This document shows positions 22,086 to 33,871 of a stretch of DNA of 64,000 bases, one piece after another (position 1 is the first letter of the stretch; each line of letters begins with the position of its first letter). The DNA lies in the NCBI GenBank assembly GCA_000467715.1, contig AJFK01000658.1:94820-158819 (forward strand). Direction: 5' to 3'. The position numbers were made by a program, and so were the translations under genes. The stretch comes from Hysterium pulicare CBS 123377. Lineage: Eukaryota > Ascomycota > Dothideomycetes > Hysteriales > Hysteriaceae. The notes beneath the pieces were generated by a model that was not told the origin of the DNA, searched no databases, and saw only the letters and a program-made list of their open reading frames with translations.

Positions 22086-24038
22086 GAGGTTTACGATTCA
22101 GAGAGCTTAAACAGAGATCAAGTATAAATAAGTCGTAAATAATAGATGCTGGGATATGCCTTTCTTAGCTGAGTCTTCTTCAAACCTCGGCCAGGGCATC
22201 ATATATACGGATTCGTAAATTGGTGAGAACAGAGAGAACTCCACCTTCTCTGCCCTATCCTCTTTAGAAAGAGAGAGTTGAACATTATTATTAGAAGAGA
22301 AGAAGCTTTACAAATAATCCAACGAACAACGCCGTTCCCTGGCAGTGAAGAGGTCTGAAAAGGGCGGAGCGCACAGACCACACCGAAAAAAGCTCGCAGC
22401 ATGTGACCTAGAGGGGCAAATATGACCTCGACTTGAGCCGTACGCCAAGTAGGTACATCCAAGCGGTTAGAACCGAAACCTCATGACGACGCGATCAACG
22501 AGTGCTGACTCAAAAGCTTGATCAGACGGACCAACGCTTGCCGCCATCCACGCCCTTAACGATGGCCGAACCAGCCTCACTTATAGCCTTGCTATTCTAT
22601 AGCTACTAGGCGTAAAAGGCTTCGATGTTTAACTCGGCCCATTCTGCATTCCTATACTCATCAAACAGCATGACTTATGCTGGCGCTAGTACCGACCTAT
22701 CAACTACATAGAAGAAGACGTAGGTAGACCCTTTCCAACCATACTTCTTTTACTTCTCTTTCGAATCACAGGACATGGACGAAATAGAGCCACGGGCTTC
22801 AATGAGGCGCTTTTGGCACCATGGGCGAAGAAACATCCATTGTTACCGTTGACAACCCAGCACCTATCAATCTCTCAAGCGCTAAGGGTAACTATTCTCG
22901 CAATATTCTGTTGTGTACGTCCAAATCGAAATCCAGTGCTAGCAACTAAGGAGGCTGAACGGCTGCAAGGCTCAGACGCAGTCATAATTGGAACGTGGAT
23001 GGTTTATACTTAAATCCTCTCCTTATGCTGAATCATGAATATGGCAATATTCTACCACACGGCCTTGTACTCCACATTTGTTCACCCGCTAACCCTACTG
23101 GAACTTTTATCATGTCTGAATTACGCTCCTTTATGGATCCCTCTCTTCTTTGATTCAGGCCCACCTTGGCGGATACTGCAGCGACAATAACCGACCCTCT
23201 CCTTCAAAGCAAGTATGAGACTATCGTGAAGCCACAGTCATCTGAAACTCAATATCATCCCAAAACAGAATACCAATACCTCTATGAGCCTGCTAAAGTT
23301 GCTCTTAACCGAAAATTCCGATTCGGGAGTTTTCGGTCCACGCCATTAGACGTGCTAGGTCCCGTTAGATCAAGTGGCACCGATGTCGTTTTACCATGTC
23401 TTCAATGACAACAAATCCTTTCGTTGCACGTCTTCCTCCGAAACGTCTCGCCCCAAACCGTCAAATCCCCACTTCTCAAAAGTTTGCTCGTGTGCAATGC
23501 ACCAACCCCAATGTGCCTGGTGCTCAAAGTAGCATCTGCAATCCTGGCTTTTTGGGCCATGTAAAGGTATCCGCGATGTTGAGCTGGATCAGCTCCTTTT
23601 CCAGCCCGTTTGAATGAGACAGCTCGAGCTTGCACCTTGTCTTCCAATGCCTGTCTTTCTATTAGAATGATAGCTACGAGGGGCCTGCTAGCTATCATAC
23701 TCATCACTGCCCACGTATCCAGAAGCGCTAATCTTTTTTCCAAGGGTGATCTGAGACGAAACCCAACCGACTTCGCTTCGAGCGCCGTTAGTCAGCATAG
23801 CCGCTCTGTTTAGGACTCACTATCGCCTTACCCTCTGCTCGGCTTGCTTAGGCCCTACTCCCCCGTGCTCAGTCGCGTTCCTATGAAATTGACGTTAGGC
23901 TGGTAGCTCGAAATGTCGAAGTCCTGAAGTGCAGCCTTGGCAGTAGCTCTTATTGCAAGAGTGACATTGAAGGAATACGTTAAAAGCGCATTAAAGAAAG
24001 ACGGATGGATGATTCTTTGGCATGTGCGGTGGCCTAGA
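22086..24038. other. 2-kb gene-poor stretch
   Basis: No recognisable gene. Frames of about 80 residues near 23166-23408 (plus) and 113 residues at 23743-23402 (minus, RLALLDTWAVMSMIASRPLV) lack start context and family signal; they may be remnants. The stretch 22190-22320 is purine/pyrimidine-skewed and could be an old repeat, but I found no partner copy in the window. Confidence 0.35.
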
Positions 24039-26732
24039 TTACCCAAACCCGTTGCCACTTAACCCCGCATCCCACTCCATGCCCTTGGCAGATTCAACCC
24101 AATTATACCAGTCCATCTCACTATTAAAGCTCATGTTAACATCAAATGCATCTACGTTCACGTCGGCGAAAACATCGACGGATGGGTCCGCATCAGCCCA
24201 CAGCCAAGAACCGAAGCCAGAGCCTATGGACCAGGGTGGTGGAGCTGCGGGAACGATGCCATATGCTGAACCTGCAGTCTGTCCCATTGCAAAGTCGCCG
24301 AAGGCCTCAAAGTCTGGGGAAGTGTTACTCGGTAGATTCTGACTTGTTTGCAGTCCACTAACACTAAGATAAGTTGGGTCAAAAGTCGTATTGGAGCCTG
24401 CACCGCCCGCGTTATACACAGATTTGGAGCTTGTACTCGGCTGGGTCGTGTAGATGGAATGTGCCGATGGGATGGTTGCCCCTGGTCCGGATTGTCCACG
24501 TGTCCGTTTGTTATGCCCATGTTCCTCCGGCATCGCCAGAAGCTGGCGCCATCGCTCTCGGAAGAGTTCGACAACGTTGGACCCAGCTGGGAACGGCCCA
24601 GGGCTTGCCGGAACGGGAACCCTCTGGTCCTCCATCTCCAGCCGTTCGGCAGCCTGTGGATTGCTTCGTAGCCGCTCGAGCTCGGTGTCGCGATGCTTCC
24701 TGGCCTTGGCCGTCAGCTTCCGCAAGGGAACCCAGACCCGCAGGTTCTTGTCCATATGGGACTGGGGCGGGATCAGCCACTGGCTATGAAGTGCCACCCA
24801 AGCCCTCTCGACGATGGGTGACCACGGACGTCTGGAGATCTCGATCAAGAGGTAGACGACGGCATACCAATGGGTATAGGTCTGATAAACCCAGCGCCAG
24901 TGACGGCATGCCTCCTCTGCATTCAGAGCGTGGTTATACTCTGCGTTTTCGATTGCTGCGACTAGAAGCTTGGTCTTGATCTTGTCCGAGAAGTGCTCGC
25001 TTGGGGGAGAGAAGAGGAGAGGTAGGTAGACAAGAAGTGTCATCTTGGCCATCACAAGTCGCGCGACAACGACTGCGACCCAATACGCAATGTTACCTGA
25101 CTCTACCGAGTATTGAAGGTAGCCTCGTTCGAGTCTCTGAAATATTTCGTTTAAGAGACGGCTTTGTTCTTCTATGCCCGGCGCACCCTCCTTAGCACTC
25201 TGGGCCATCATTTGCCTAGTGACTTCGCCTATCTCGCACGAGACGAGCGAAAATGTCATCTCGGTTATACCCTCACGCGCTGTTGGCATTAGAGTTGTCT
25301 TGGGCTCGATGTCTGCGTCGTTAATATTCAGGGGAAGTTTTGTGTCAAAGCTGTTGCGTGCGATCGTAAACTCCGTCCCCTGGTCTTCAGATGCTCTCAC
25401 ATCCAGCATGCACAATGCCCACCAAACCCTTCGTCGCATCTCGATTTCATAAGGAGTCAGGTGCTCGAAATGGGATCCATCGCGGTGCAAACCTAGAGCC
25501 TGGGCCATTCTGATGACGAGCCCGGTCATCATCCACACGAACCTCGGGCTGTCATGGCGGCGAACGAGACAGAGGAAGATGGCAAATGCCTGTACCAGAA
25601 CCAAATCGGGGACGTTGAGGAAATCAGCCTTAGCAAGTGCGTGCTCCAGGCCGAGGCGGTACTTGAGATTGAGGTTGGTCTTGGTCAAGCCAAAGTTGAT
25701 CATGATCTGAACGCACGGGAGATGTTAGTATGGCTCCACTCATGTCTCTTGTGGGATACAGATTCCAATTTGAATGTGAACTTACATCGTCTTCCTCCAT
25801 GGAAGTTATAGCTGCGTAGTAGATCGAGAACATCAAAGCCTCGTTGGCTGGTGTCAATCCCGTCATGTCACTGCCACGCAAATCGCGGATCATCTTCGTA
25901 ACGGTTGGAACATGAACAATTCGCATGATAGAATTGACATTTTCAGAGAAGACATCCAGAAGAAATGGTATCTGTGACGGCAGTGGATGAAACTCGCGGA
26001 GATCGTTGGCGAAGGGACTCAGATTGTGTCCAAACAAGAATGCATGGCGTTCTGAAGGCGACCGTTGAAGTTCTTGGGTGGACGAGGACTTGCCAGGAGA
26101 AACCTCTTCCTCTGAGGTATCGGAATCAAGTCCATCAAGCTGTAGTGGGAATTAGCTAACCATCCAGTCAAGATAACCACTTGGACTGGCTGGCGTACCT
26201 CGTCGTTAACCCGTGACCAGAAACCGCTGCTCACATAGCGACTTCGATTAGCATCCTGAAGGACCAGCCTTCCGAACGGTTTCTGTACATTGCTGGCATC
26301 TGTATTTGGCGATGCATCCCTCTGGTAATCTGTGTCGCGATCTTGTCCGTGGCTAGAGCTCTCAGGAGTGTTTACCGCAGATGAGCCACCAGCCGCCGAA
26401 GTAGCCGCAGCCTTCGCCTGCTCCAGCTGGCCGGTAAGCTCCTTAACTAGGCTCTCAAGATTCCGCAATCTCTCCATGACCTGAGTGGGCGCGTTCGATG
26501 CTGCATCGATGGCGGCGCGATCTAGACGGCGAGCCCATCTTGGGGGGCGGTCCGTGGACGGCAAGATGCAAGGAATATTCGCCCGACGGCAATTCGAACA
26601 TGGTGATAGTTTATCGCAGCGGACCTTTCGGGTGCGGCATACCATGCAGCTGCGTAGCTTCGGCGCGCGAGAGGGAGCAGAGACGGGCGCTGATGCGTTG
26701 CTCGCGTTTTTCTCGGAGGGCACCTGCGACAT
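24039..26732 (-). CDS. Zn2Cys6 transcription factor with fungal_trans domain (851 aa)
   Basis: Exons 26732-26199, 26139-25786 and 25706-24039 join in phase. The zinc cluster CMVCRTRKVRCDKLSPCSNC...C occupies residues 29-55 in the C-x2-C-x6-C-x5-C-x2-C-x6-C spacing. A coiled-coil-like linker follows (MERLRNLESLVKELTGQLEQ). The middle homology region has the PF04082-type signature (LVIRMAQALGLHRDGSHF ... EIEMRRRVWWALCMLD). The C-terminus is Ser/Pro/Asn-rich and acidic, as in activation domains. It is nuclear and sequence-specific by family; the target pathway is unknown. Neighbours are relics, so context does not help. Its protein length, intron sizes and splice sites are all normal. Confidence 0.95.
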
Positions 26733-27149
26733 GATGGATTATTCGGACAATAGACTCTGTCCTTGATGCTTTGCCTGCTCTTGTCTTTGGCTGACGCCTT
26801 AGCCTAGTGCTTATACTATACTCCGGCTTGCTGGTGTTCGTCTCGAACGTGTATTCTAGGAGACGTGAACCTTGGAGGCTGATAGATGACTGAGCCGTAA
26901 GATAGCTGAGTCATTAGGCACGTGATTTGAGGGGTCATTGCGTTGCCGTTTCACCTTCAACGGGCCGGGGGAATGCGCTCACTGGTTGCGAGAAAACAGC
27001 GAGGCTAAATCAACAACCTACGAAGGTAGGTAGCTGGGAAAATGAAGATAAAAGGCATCAGTCTCGTCCAGCTTCAAAGACGGCATAGACACCATCGACA
27101 CCGCCGAATCCTGCAATAAGAATACATCAATACAGGCTTTGCAACAAGA
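26733..27149. promoter_or_regulatory. upstream region of the Zn2Cys6 gene
   Basis: This is the gap between the regulator start and the Rossmann-fold relic. It contains one CACGTG box (ggcacgtgattt at ~26919). I see no coding sequence; a regulatory role is inferred only from position. Confidence 0.35.
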
Positions 27150-27950
27150 ATGCATCAACACAGTACATCGACACAGGACAGCTCACTCTTGCAAGAACAC
27201 ATCGACTCCTCCAACCAACGCAATGAGTTGCATTCGTCAGTGCTGGCACCGGCCTTGGCCTGTCAGCACTCAGCACACCCTTGCCACCGGCCAACAATGC
27301 ATCGCCCTCTGGCATACCCCCTCCAAGCTCATGGCCATATTCCCGACCGCTACTATCCCGAACCGCAAGATTGTTCATGGTAACGCGTGCGATGTTATCT
27401 CCGTGGCCAAGGGCCTCCAGGGTGAGGACGGGAAACTTGTTGACGTCGTTGTTTCCACCATCGGCGGCAAACCCGTCGTCTCTGAGATGATTATTGACTG
27501 TCCAGAGGTCTATAGAAAAGGCGCAGCTACCCTCCTCAAAGCCCTCGCTAAGCTTCGGTTGAACGGTGTGACGGACAGTCCACTCCGCGGGCATTTCTCG
27601 CTTCCGCCGCGCCGTCCCTGTCGCTCTTGTGCCGCTATATTACGTTGCGCTTAAGGTCCGCACGAGGGCAAGGTGATTATGGATTAATAGTACGCAAAGT
27701 AACTTGCACCATCGTCCGCATGAGCCTTTCTACCAACGGCGACTTGACCAAGGAGATCCACGTTGGGATTGAGGACCCCAAAACTGGGCGGGAATCCATG
27801 CCGAAGCTTGCCCGGCATTATGGTATAGAAGGGCTTGCTAGAATGGTATGGCATTTGGAACTGGATAAATCATTGATTATCTACGAGGTGTTATTGGTGT
27901 GTGGAATATCAGGGAAATGCAGTTTACTAAGATACCTCCAGACAACATGA
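27150..27950 (+). pseudogene. NAD(P)-binding Rossmann (NmrA/SDR-like) protein relic
   Basis: The plus strand encodes, in shifting frames, pieces of an atypical SDR: TLATGQQCIALWHTPSKL, KIVHGNACDVISVAKGLQG, DVVVSTIGGKPVVS and ATLLKALAKL in one frame; then SRFRRAVPVALVPLYYVALKV in a second; and TIVRMSLSTNGDLTKEIHVG with GIEDPKTGRES in a third, ending near 27950. The N-terminal Gly-rich nucleotide motif is no longer recognisable. At least two frameshifts and stops near 27700 separate the pieces. Families of this type bind NAD(P)H and act as reductases or redox sensors. I judge it non-functional. Confidence 0.5.
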
Positions 27951-28950
27951 GAATCTGCACGATAGACTAGTAACATCTAGTACATAAACCAGAGTCTGTA
28001 TAGTTTTTGTTCTTGACTGCCATGTTACGTGCAGAGTAAATCTAGAGTCCTCCGCCCCCTATACGTCTTCATCTACCCATCGTCTGCCATAGCAGGCCAC
28101 TCGCGTGTAGATTTGAGTGCGAGTTCTTGCAGCAGCGAAGCAGAATGAGTGCTTGGCAAATCGAAAATCGTCAGTGATGAAGAAGCTAAGAAATAAGGCG
28201 TTAAGAATCCGGAGACATCGGCATGAACTTCCATCTATCGTGACAGCTTTCATGAAGCCATCTGCCCATACCATCATCCATTTGACATGAATCTCCTTTC
28301 ATTCCATTGAAAACCTCGGCCCTATAACACCAGCAAGTCCTGCGCCTTGTCCATAATCACGCAACAGGTTCGCCGCTCACGCCTTGATCCTTCATTGAAC
28401 TATCCGAGTTTCGTACTTGGAGCACGACCTCGGAAGTCTGGGAGGGTTCTATGCCATGGTTTCAATCTACTCATTCTGCATCATAGGCTCCTCTCGAACA
28501 TAATAAAATCTGCGAAGAACTTCTCGAACTTCTCGAAACTTGCCGCTTCCGTCGGCATTTTGATCCTTTCTCGTAAAAACAACATGCATCTTTTGCTAAC
28601 TAGCTCACGATTCCAATCTACAAACATGATTAATATTATTCTCGTTCGCGCACATTCTGTGTCACGATGTCGCCACGACCTGCTTAAAGACGTTGGAATA
28701 TGTCTAAGTACTGTGTACCATGGTACCAACCTTCATGGTACCACCTGCATCCATTGGTACCATGAGTCACACGCCACTACTAGCCGGAAGCGATAGCTTA
28801 GATACCTAGGTGGGCAGCCAACCTTCTCCCTACCGAATCACTCCTCGTCTTCTTCACCCGTCATCTTCTCCGCTACAACAGCTTGCCATACCTCGAGTAA
28901 CCAACTCTCCTTGCGCTACATACTGCGACCCCGCCTGACCATCATCGCCC
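27951..28950. other. intergenic with a GGTACC motif cluster
   Basis: No supported gene. Three copies of ATGGTACC or its reverse lie within 46 bp (28718-28763). The last 100 bp are pyrimidine-rich and look like a leader for the next frame at 28951. Confidence 0.35.
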
Positions 28951-29453
28951 ATGGCTCACACACCAAATGAACGATCCGAGGGACGCCTCGATACGCCCAC
29001 CTCTCACATCGAAGATTTACGTCAAGATCCTTTGCTGTGGTACAAATTGCATGTTTTCATGTACGGCTTACGACACTTTCGCTCAAATGCCGAATCTCGT
29101 TCCCGGCTTGAGACCATCGTAGATGTTCCTATATCGGACTCCCGTATTTCACAGCGGCGGAAAGTCAAAGAATCAGGACGGCCATTATCGATCCCACAAC
29201 AGGCCGCACACTTCAAATGGCCCTTGACGAATTTTTCACCCAACGACTTGAGAAGCGACTTCAAAAGCGCATGACACAGACGGGCGATTACCGAGTATAC
29301 GCCGCGCATGATCTCGCTCCCATATTAGAAAAGGCTTCTGGCGCGAAACCAAATGATCTGGCGAAGAACAAATCATTGGTTGCATTGATGAAAAAGGGAG
29401 GCTTGACGCTAGAAAACGGCAAGACTTGGAAAGGATTGGGCAAGAAGAAATGA
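28951..29453 (+). CDS. hypothetical gene in two overlapping frames (frameshifted or mis-spliced)
   Basis: An ATG in strong context (gccATGGCTC) at 28951 opens a frame of 107 residues (IEDLRQDPLLWYKLHVFMYG...) to 29274. From about 29165 a second frame, in continuous register back to AIIDPTTGRTLQ, gives a basic C-terminus (LEKRLQKRMTQTGDYRVYAA, then LENGKTWKGLGKKK) ending at 29453. A single indel near 29165-29185 would join them; I found no good intron. The family is unknown to me and it could be chance. Confidence 0.3.
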
Positions 29454-30169
29454 TCTCTGGCATTTTCCGGGTCCTACAAAATGTCCACCAGACCTCACGA
29501 CACCATAGCGATAGAGTCATTCCTACCGTTAATGCTTTTCAAACATTCTCAACACAGAGGGCTGCAGTCTCCTCAGAACGACCACTTTTCGCATCCCGAC
29601 CAGCAGAGTGACTAGGAACAAGCACAATCGCAGATACCGGCCAGATCTGTGATCATTCTTAAAGGCGTCTTAATATCTGAACTGAAAATGCTGAGCAGAT
29701 TTTGATTATTCTTATTCGGCTAATTTGGATATTAAGACTTAGAAGACTAGAGATGATAGAGGTGAGGCTAAAAAACACGTGACTCCAACAACTAAACACA
29801 TTGGGGTTGCCCGAAGTACATGTCAGACCGTATCTAAAGTATCAGCGACAATGACCCAAAAAGATGGATGCGGACCGCTACACCACCCGTACGTTGATGA
29901 CCTGCTGCTTTCCAAAGTCCTCAAAAGGATTATTTGTTGCCTACTCGAATCTAGCTGTACACTGCCAAGTCCTCTTATACATTGGACTTAACTAAAGGTA
30001 GGAATAAAAGAAACATGGCGATAAAAGTTAACGGCCGCAAAAGCACTTGAATATATGGAAACGCTAAACCCACTATACAGAGAAAGGCGAACGAATTTAT
30101 CAATATCAAGAGAGTTCTCGTTTTAGCCCACTGTACATAACTCATCTATGCAGGGGTTATGCCATTCGA
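29454..30169. other. intergenic, no gene seen
   Basis: The sequence is AT-rich, with one CACGTG box near 29777. Nothing further is supported. Confidence 0.4.
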
Positions 30170-30960
30170 TCAACGCATCGATGGATACGCGCCCAAAGCT
30201 GGTGTCCCTCCTGTATGAACGAAGAGCACATTCTCTTTTGCTTGGAAAGCACCTTCTTTTGCGAGTCCGATAAGACCAGCGACAGCTTTGCCAGTATATA
30301 CTGGATCCATTAGAATGCCTTCCTTTTCCGCCAATAGCTTGATGGCTTCGCGCGTGTTCTCATCCAACCTCCCATAAGCACCTCCATTAAACCTCCCGTC
30401 TAGCTCGAAATCTTCTCTCGTGATATCATCTTCCTTCAACCCTATACACTTTGTGGTGTAACATGTGTTTTGCAGACGTCATGGCGACTCTCACCGTCTC
30501 ATCCAAGTCGTAGCTAGTCGCCCGAATTCCAATTAGTCTTCTTTTTCTCCGGGGCCTCTCTCACTAATTTCCGCATTGGTCTTGCTTCTTTCCCTTTCAA
30601 TCAACTTAAATCCTGCGACCGTTCCGCCCAACGTGCTTCTACTTGCACAGCATACAACCACTGCATCCTAATTAACCCTCATTTCTTCCTACTGCTGCTC
30701 AAACGCGAATGCCCATCGAGCGAATCCTAGGCCACCTAGCGGATGCAGCGATGCGCCAGAGGGGATGAAATACGGGTTACCACCTTCTGCTTTGATGCGA
30801 TCCATCTCCGCAGCAGCGACGTGCCTTTAACTATTACTTTGCACGCCTCCTACCGTGACTACATGCGTGGCGCCTTTCTTCAACGCGTCTGAGATGACGT
30901 ATTCTAGCTTGCGCACTTTGTTTTGCCGTATGCCAACGCGCTGTTGGTATCTTCATGTTT
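30170..30960 (-). pseudogene. ACC deaminase relic
   Basis: On the minus strand the sequence matches 1-aminocyclopropane-1-carboxylate deaminase in pieces: [10 protein letters not shown] and [20 protein letters not shown] with [10 protein letters not shown] (~30957-30830), GGNPYFIPSGASLHPLGGLG (~30785-30725), DAVVVCCAS ... LGGTVAGFKLIERE (~30670-30600), and an intact C-terminal 89 codons (30439-30170) with GGAYGRLDENTREAI, LMDPVYTGKAV and LFVHTGGTPALGAYP. The internal region has several stops and lost segments. The enzyme is PLP-dependent and turns the ethylene precursor ACC into 2-oxobutyrate and ammonia; fungal copies occur in plant-associated species. Only the C-terminal third is uninterrupted, so it is very likely dead. 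Confidence 0.75.
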
Positions 30961-31902
30961 TATCCACAATGTAGGGCCCGATGGTAATATTCCCTTGCTA
31001 CTGTCTGAAAGGTGACTCGTAACGTACGGAAAATGCCGCCATCATGAAGAATGCTTTGCTGTACCTGATACGTTCATTCTACCGCTACTTTCAGTCATCG
31101 ATGCGATTGAGGGAAACAGAATCAATGGTGGATCCAATGAAAAGCGAAGATGTCGGCAGGAAGATGACGTCACTGCTGAACTGCTTAGCAAGGTCCCTTT
31201 TACTGTCATACCTAAGTTTGGAAGAGTATAGATCTCAAGGCCAACGAACAGTCGAGGTCTTATAAACGCCACTAAATGCGGCTTAGAAAGGTGACATTAG
31301 GCTAATGCGACTTGATCACTGCTCGGTAGGTAACTTAGTTACGTGATGCGTGTTCAAGCAAGATAAAAGTAAGGATCACAGGCACTACAGGACATGGCTG
31401 GTATCGAACTGCCAGTGCAACTGTGCAACACTGCACTTTGAGGCCTAGCGGCTCAACATCTCGAAAGATAGGGATCTCGGCTCGTGCTATCTCTGGAATA
31501 CATTGCAGGCTGCAGTTGCGGCGGAAAGCCAAGCTGCACCTGCAGGCTTGATCTCAACTCATGCACGCACGACAGGGCTCCCACGTTATCAAGACCCCGA
31601 CCGCAACGGAACTTTCGGTTCTCGTGGATAGGTTATCTCCGATGCCGGTGGAACTGTAACTCAGTCGCAAGTCGGACGGAGTCGCGACTCGTGCTCACGC
31701 AAGCCGAGCTAACCCTTTCTCACCGCTACTTGTTCAATCGAGCTCAAATACCCAACTTCAACTATTTCAGCGTACTCCACATCACCAACGCAATCGCTTC
31801 CGTCACACAATCTCCCACAAAGAAACAACTACCAGTATGTTTTCCTATCCATATCTCCACAATGCAAAACATCCTTTGCTAACATTCTGGAGGCTGGATA
31901 TA
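30961..31902. other. intergenic, with a tRNA-like patch and a leader-like end
   Basis: No supported coding sequence. A minus-strand tRNA-like fold at 31391-31460 lacks a pairing acceptor stem. From 31700 onward the sequence looks like the 5' leader of the 57-residue gene and holds a likely leader intron (GTATGTTTT at about 31834; TGCTAAC; acceptor about 31892). Confidence 0.4.
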
Positions 31903-32076
31903 ATGCCTGCCACCACCATCTCAACCACGAAAGTTCAGCCGTGGAAGGCCAATTGGCCCCCGAAATCGACAGTACAGGCCGGCGAGACCCACGGCTTCAA
32001 GAAGGGAGAGACCCTTCAGCTCGAGGGCTCTGCTGGAGCTCATCCCCCCACTGCTGTTGTGAGCAATGAGAAATGA
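31903..32076 (+). CDS. small hypothetical protein (57 aa)
   Basis: The ATG at 31903 opens a 57-residue frame (MPATTISTTKVQPWKANWPP ... SNEK). It is hydrophilic, with no signal peptide or cysteines. Support comes from the upstream sequence: a pyrimidine-rich leader and a well-formed intron-like segment (GTATGT donor, TGCTAAC branch site, AG acceptor) ending about 10 bp before the ATG. I know no family for it, and the call rests mainly on that leader. Confidence 0.35.
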   Translation: MPATTISTTKVQPWKANWPPKSTVQAGETHGFKKGETLQLEGSAGAHPPTAVVSNEK

Positions 32077-32366
32077 GTCGTCATCATCAGATGTGATGTC
32101 AGGGGAGTTGACAAGTGAGTGGGTTGAAAGAATGCGCGGAAAGGACGGTGCGACTTGGCTGCTGTTTCTTTTGTCGGAGTTGAGAGGATTCGGTCGTTAA
32201 CCAGGTTGCCTTGTGGAGTTTCGAGGGTCAATGTTTTTAAACAATATAACTCATGTATCGTCCAATGAGTAGACTTTATCTAAACACGAGTTGCGAACCT
32301 GAGATTGTGACTGAACCATGCCAACTCAATCCAACGCAGTATCACTGTCTACTTGGAGAACCTCCG

Positions 32367-33377
32367 TCAGTAGTAGACACATGCCCTCGCTTCGACGCTT
32401 TCTCTTGGTCGTTCCGACGGTAGGGCTGTAGGGTTCCGAAACCCAGCATGAGGAACTCCTACTCCATGGTTAGTAGCTCTCACGCACAGGAGAAGAAAGG
32501 AAATCTCTGTAGTACCGGTGCATAGTCGCTCTTCACTGTCGGTTTGGCGAAACAAGACCACTTCATTCGCTAACTGATTGCTGAGATAATACCATTTGTA
32601 TTTGGCACTGGGATAGATCTGATAGTTCTCGGTGAATCCAGTGCGTGTTACTACGTCGGTGGCAATGCAGTCGGTTTCGGGATCCACGGTCCGGACATCG
32701 CAGACGGCAAGGGGCCAGTCCATGATAGGCCCATGGAGCGGCTTCCAGATGCTATAAAACGTCAGAGAATAAGAAGATCCAGTGTGATCTCCAGACCTAC
32801 TTCAGGCACTGAATACGATCATAGTCCTTCGGGTTCACGTTCAGTACTTTTTCACTAGACTCGAGAGCAGCTTCCGGAGTGAAGTCGATGTGAACCACAG
32901 AGGTTGGTTGAAGATAATCATAATCTTCTCCGGTTGAAATTGGGAACTGGGGGTGCCGTTTACGGATCTGATTGAGTCAGCGTGAGCTGACTCCATGCTT
33001 TACAGGTTATGGTGTACACCGTGCTCAAGTATCTCAACACGTTTCGCGTTCAAAGCACTTTTCAACAAATCTTTGAGTTCGTTATAATAAACTTTTCGGA
33101 CTTTCTCATCGTCGTTAAAGTCGGCAGGGCTCAGCCTGCTTTGGAGATGATGGACCGCGAAGCCTTGCTTCTCAAGGCTGAACTGTTTTTCTTTCCCGCG
33201 GATGTCGTGGATTGCAATATCGCTTCTAGGCTCATTTGCGCAGTTCGTACGAGGAAAGCCTTCGCCTGGGTCGTACTGCAGTTTGTAAGGTTTTTCGGAA
33301 TCATGCTTCTTTTCTCGGCGGAGAAAGACAAGTTCGGTCAGTACATTTTGGGGCGACAAATCAGGAGTTGACGGCAT
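32367..33377 (-). CDS. CmcJ/AsaB-like (GA4-desaturase-type) oxidoreductase
   Basis: Four exons (33377-33018, 32967-32801, 32751-32516, 32458-32367) splice in phase to 284 residues. Family landmarks read well: KPYKLQYDPGEGFPRTN, DIRGKEKQFSLEKQGFAV, HIDFTP (metal-ligand-like His-x-Asp), IWKPLHGPIMDWPLAVCD, WYYLSNQLANEVVLFRQTDS and VPHAGFRNP with PRESVEARACVYY near the end. The last intron (57 nt) is a multiple of three, so its retention would add 19 codons without a stop. The family (gibberellin GA4 desaturase, AsaB, cephamycin CmcJ) includes enzymes of secondary metabolism, but most fungal members are uncharacterised. No biosynthetic core enzyme lies nearby. Confidence 0.85.
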
Positions 33378-33871
33378 CGAAAAGGTAAAGGCTGCAGCTT
33401 GGGGGCAAATCGATCAGGGCAAGACGATGGAGGCTGAAGATATTGACATGAACGAGGGCAAAGGGGAGCGCCGTGGGGAATGAGGCTGAGGATGCGTCGC
33501 GAAGGATCACGATGAAAGGGAGTTGGCGTACGCACCGCTCACAAAAAGGCTCGTGCGGGCACCTAGCCGGAACGCAAAGCTAACCGCACCGCAGCTTTCA
33601 TGCGTCTTCTCACCACCACTCATGCATCCCCATGCACCTTTCACCGGTGACACTGCAGGTCGACGACTCTTATCTTCCAACTGTGTGTTCCAGTTGCCTT
33701 GTCTTATACCAATCACCCATACTTAACGCCCGAAACCGCCGACGGCAGCACTTCACATACGTTCAGGCGAAGATACCGCTTCCCATCAGGCTGAATTTGA
33801 TTACGCGACCGCTCTCCGAAGTTCGCACACGCTGATGTGCCAGGAAGCACACTCTCCTGTACCCAAGGGCC
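33378..33871. other. intergenic, no gene seen
   Basis: This stretch lies between the AsaB-like gene's start and the NLR gene's 3' end. No coding sequence is supported; it presumably includes the AsaB-like promoter. Confidence 0.4.

Noticed and set aside
24374-24979. 201-residue plus-strand frame opposite the Zn2Cys6 gene
   Set aside because: Antisense shadow of a well-supported coding exon; no family content.
31391-31460. tRNA-like sequence on the minus strand (D-arm-like GAGC...GCCTC and T-loop-like TTCGATA)
   Set aside because: The T-arm and a D-arm-like part can be drawn, but no 5' acceptor strand pairs with CCATGTC and the anticodon loop does not form; at best a tRNA-derived relic.
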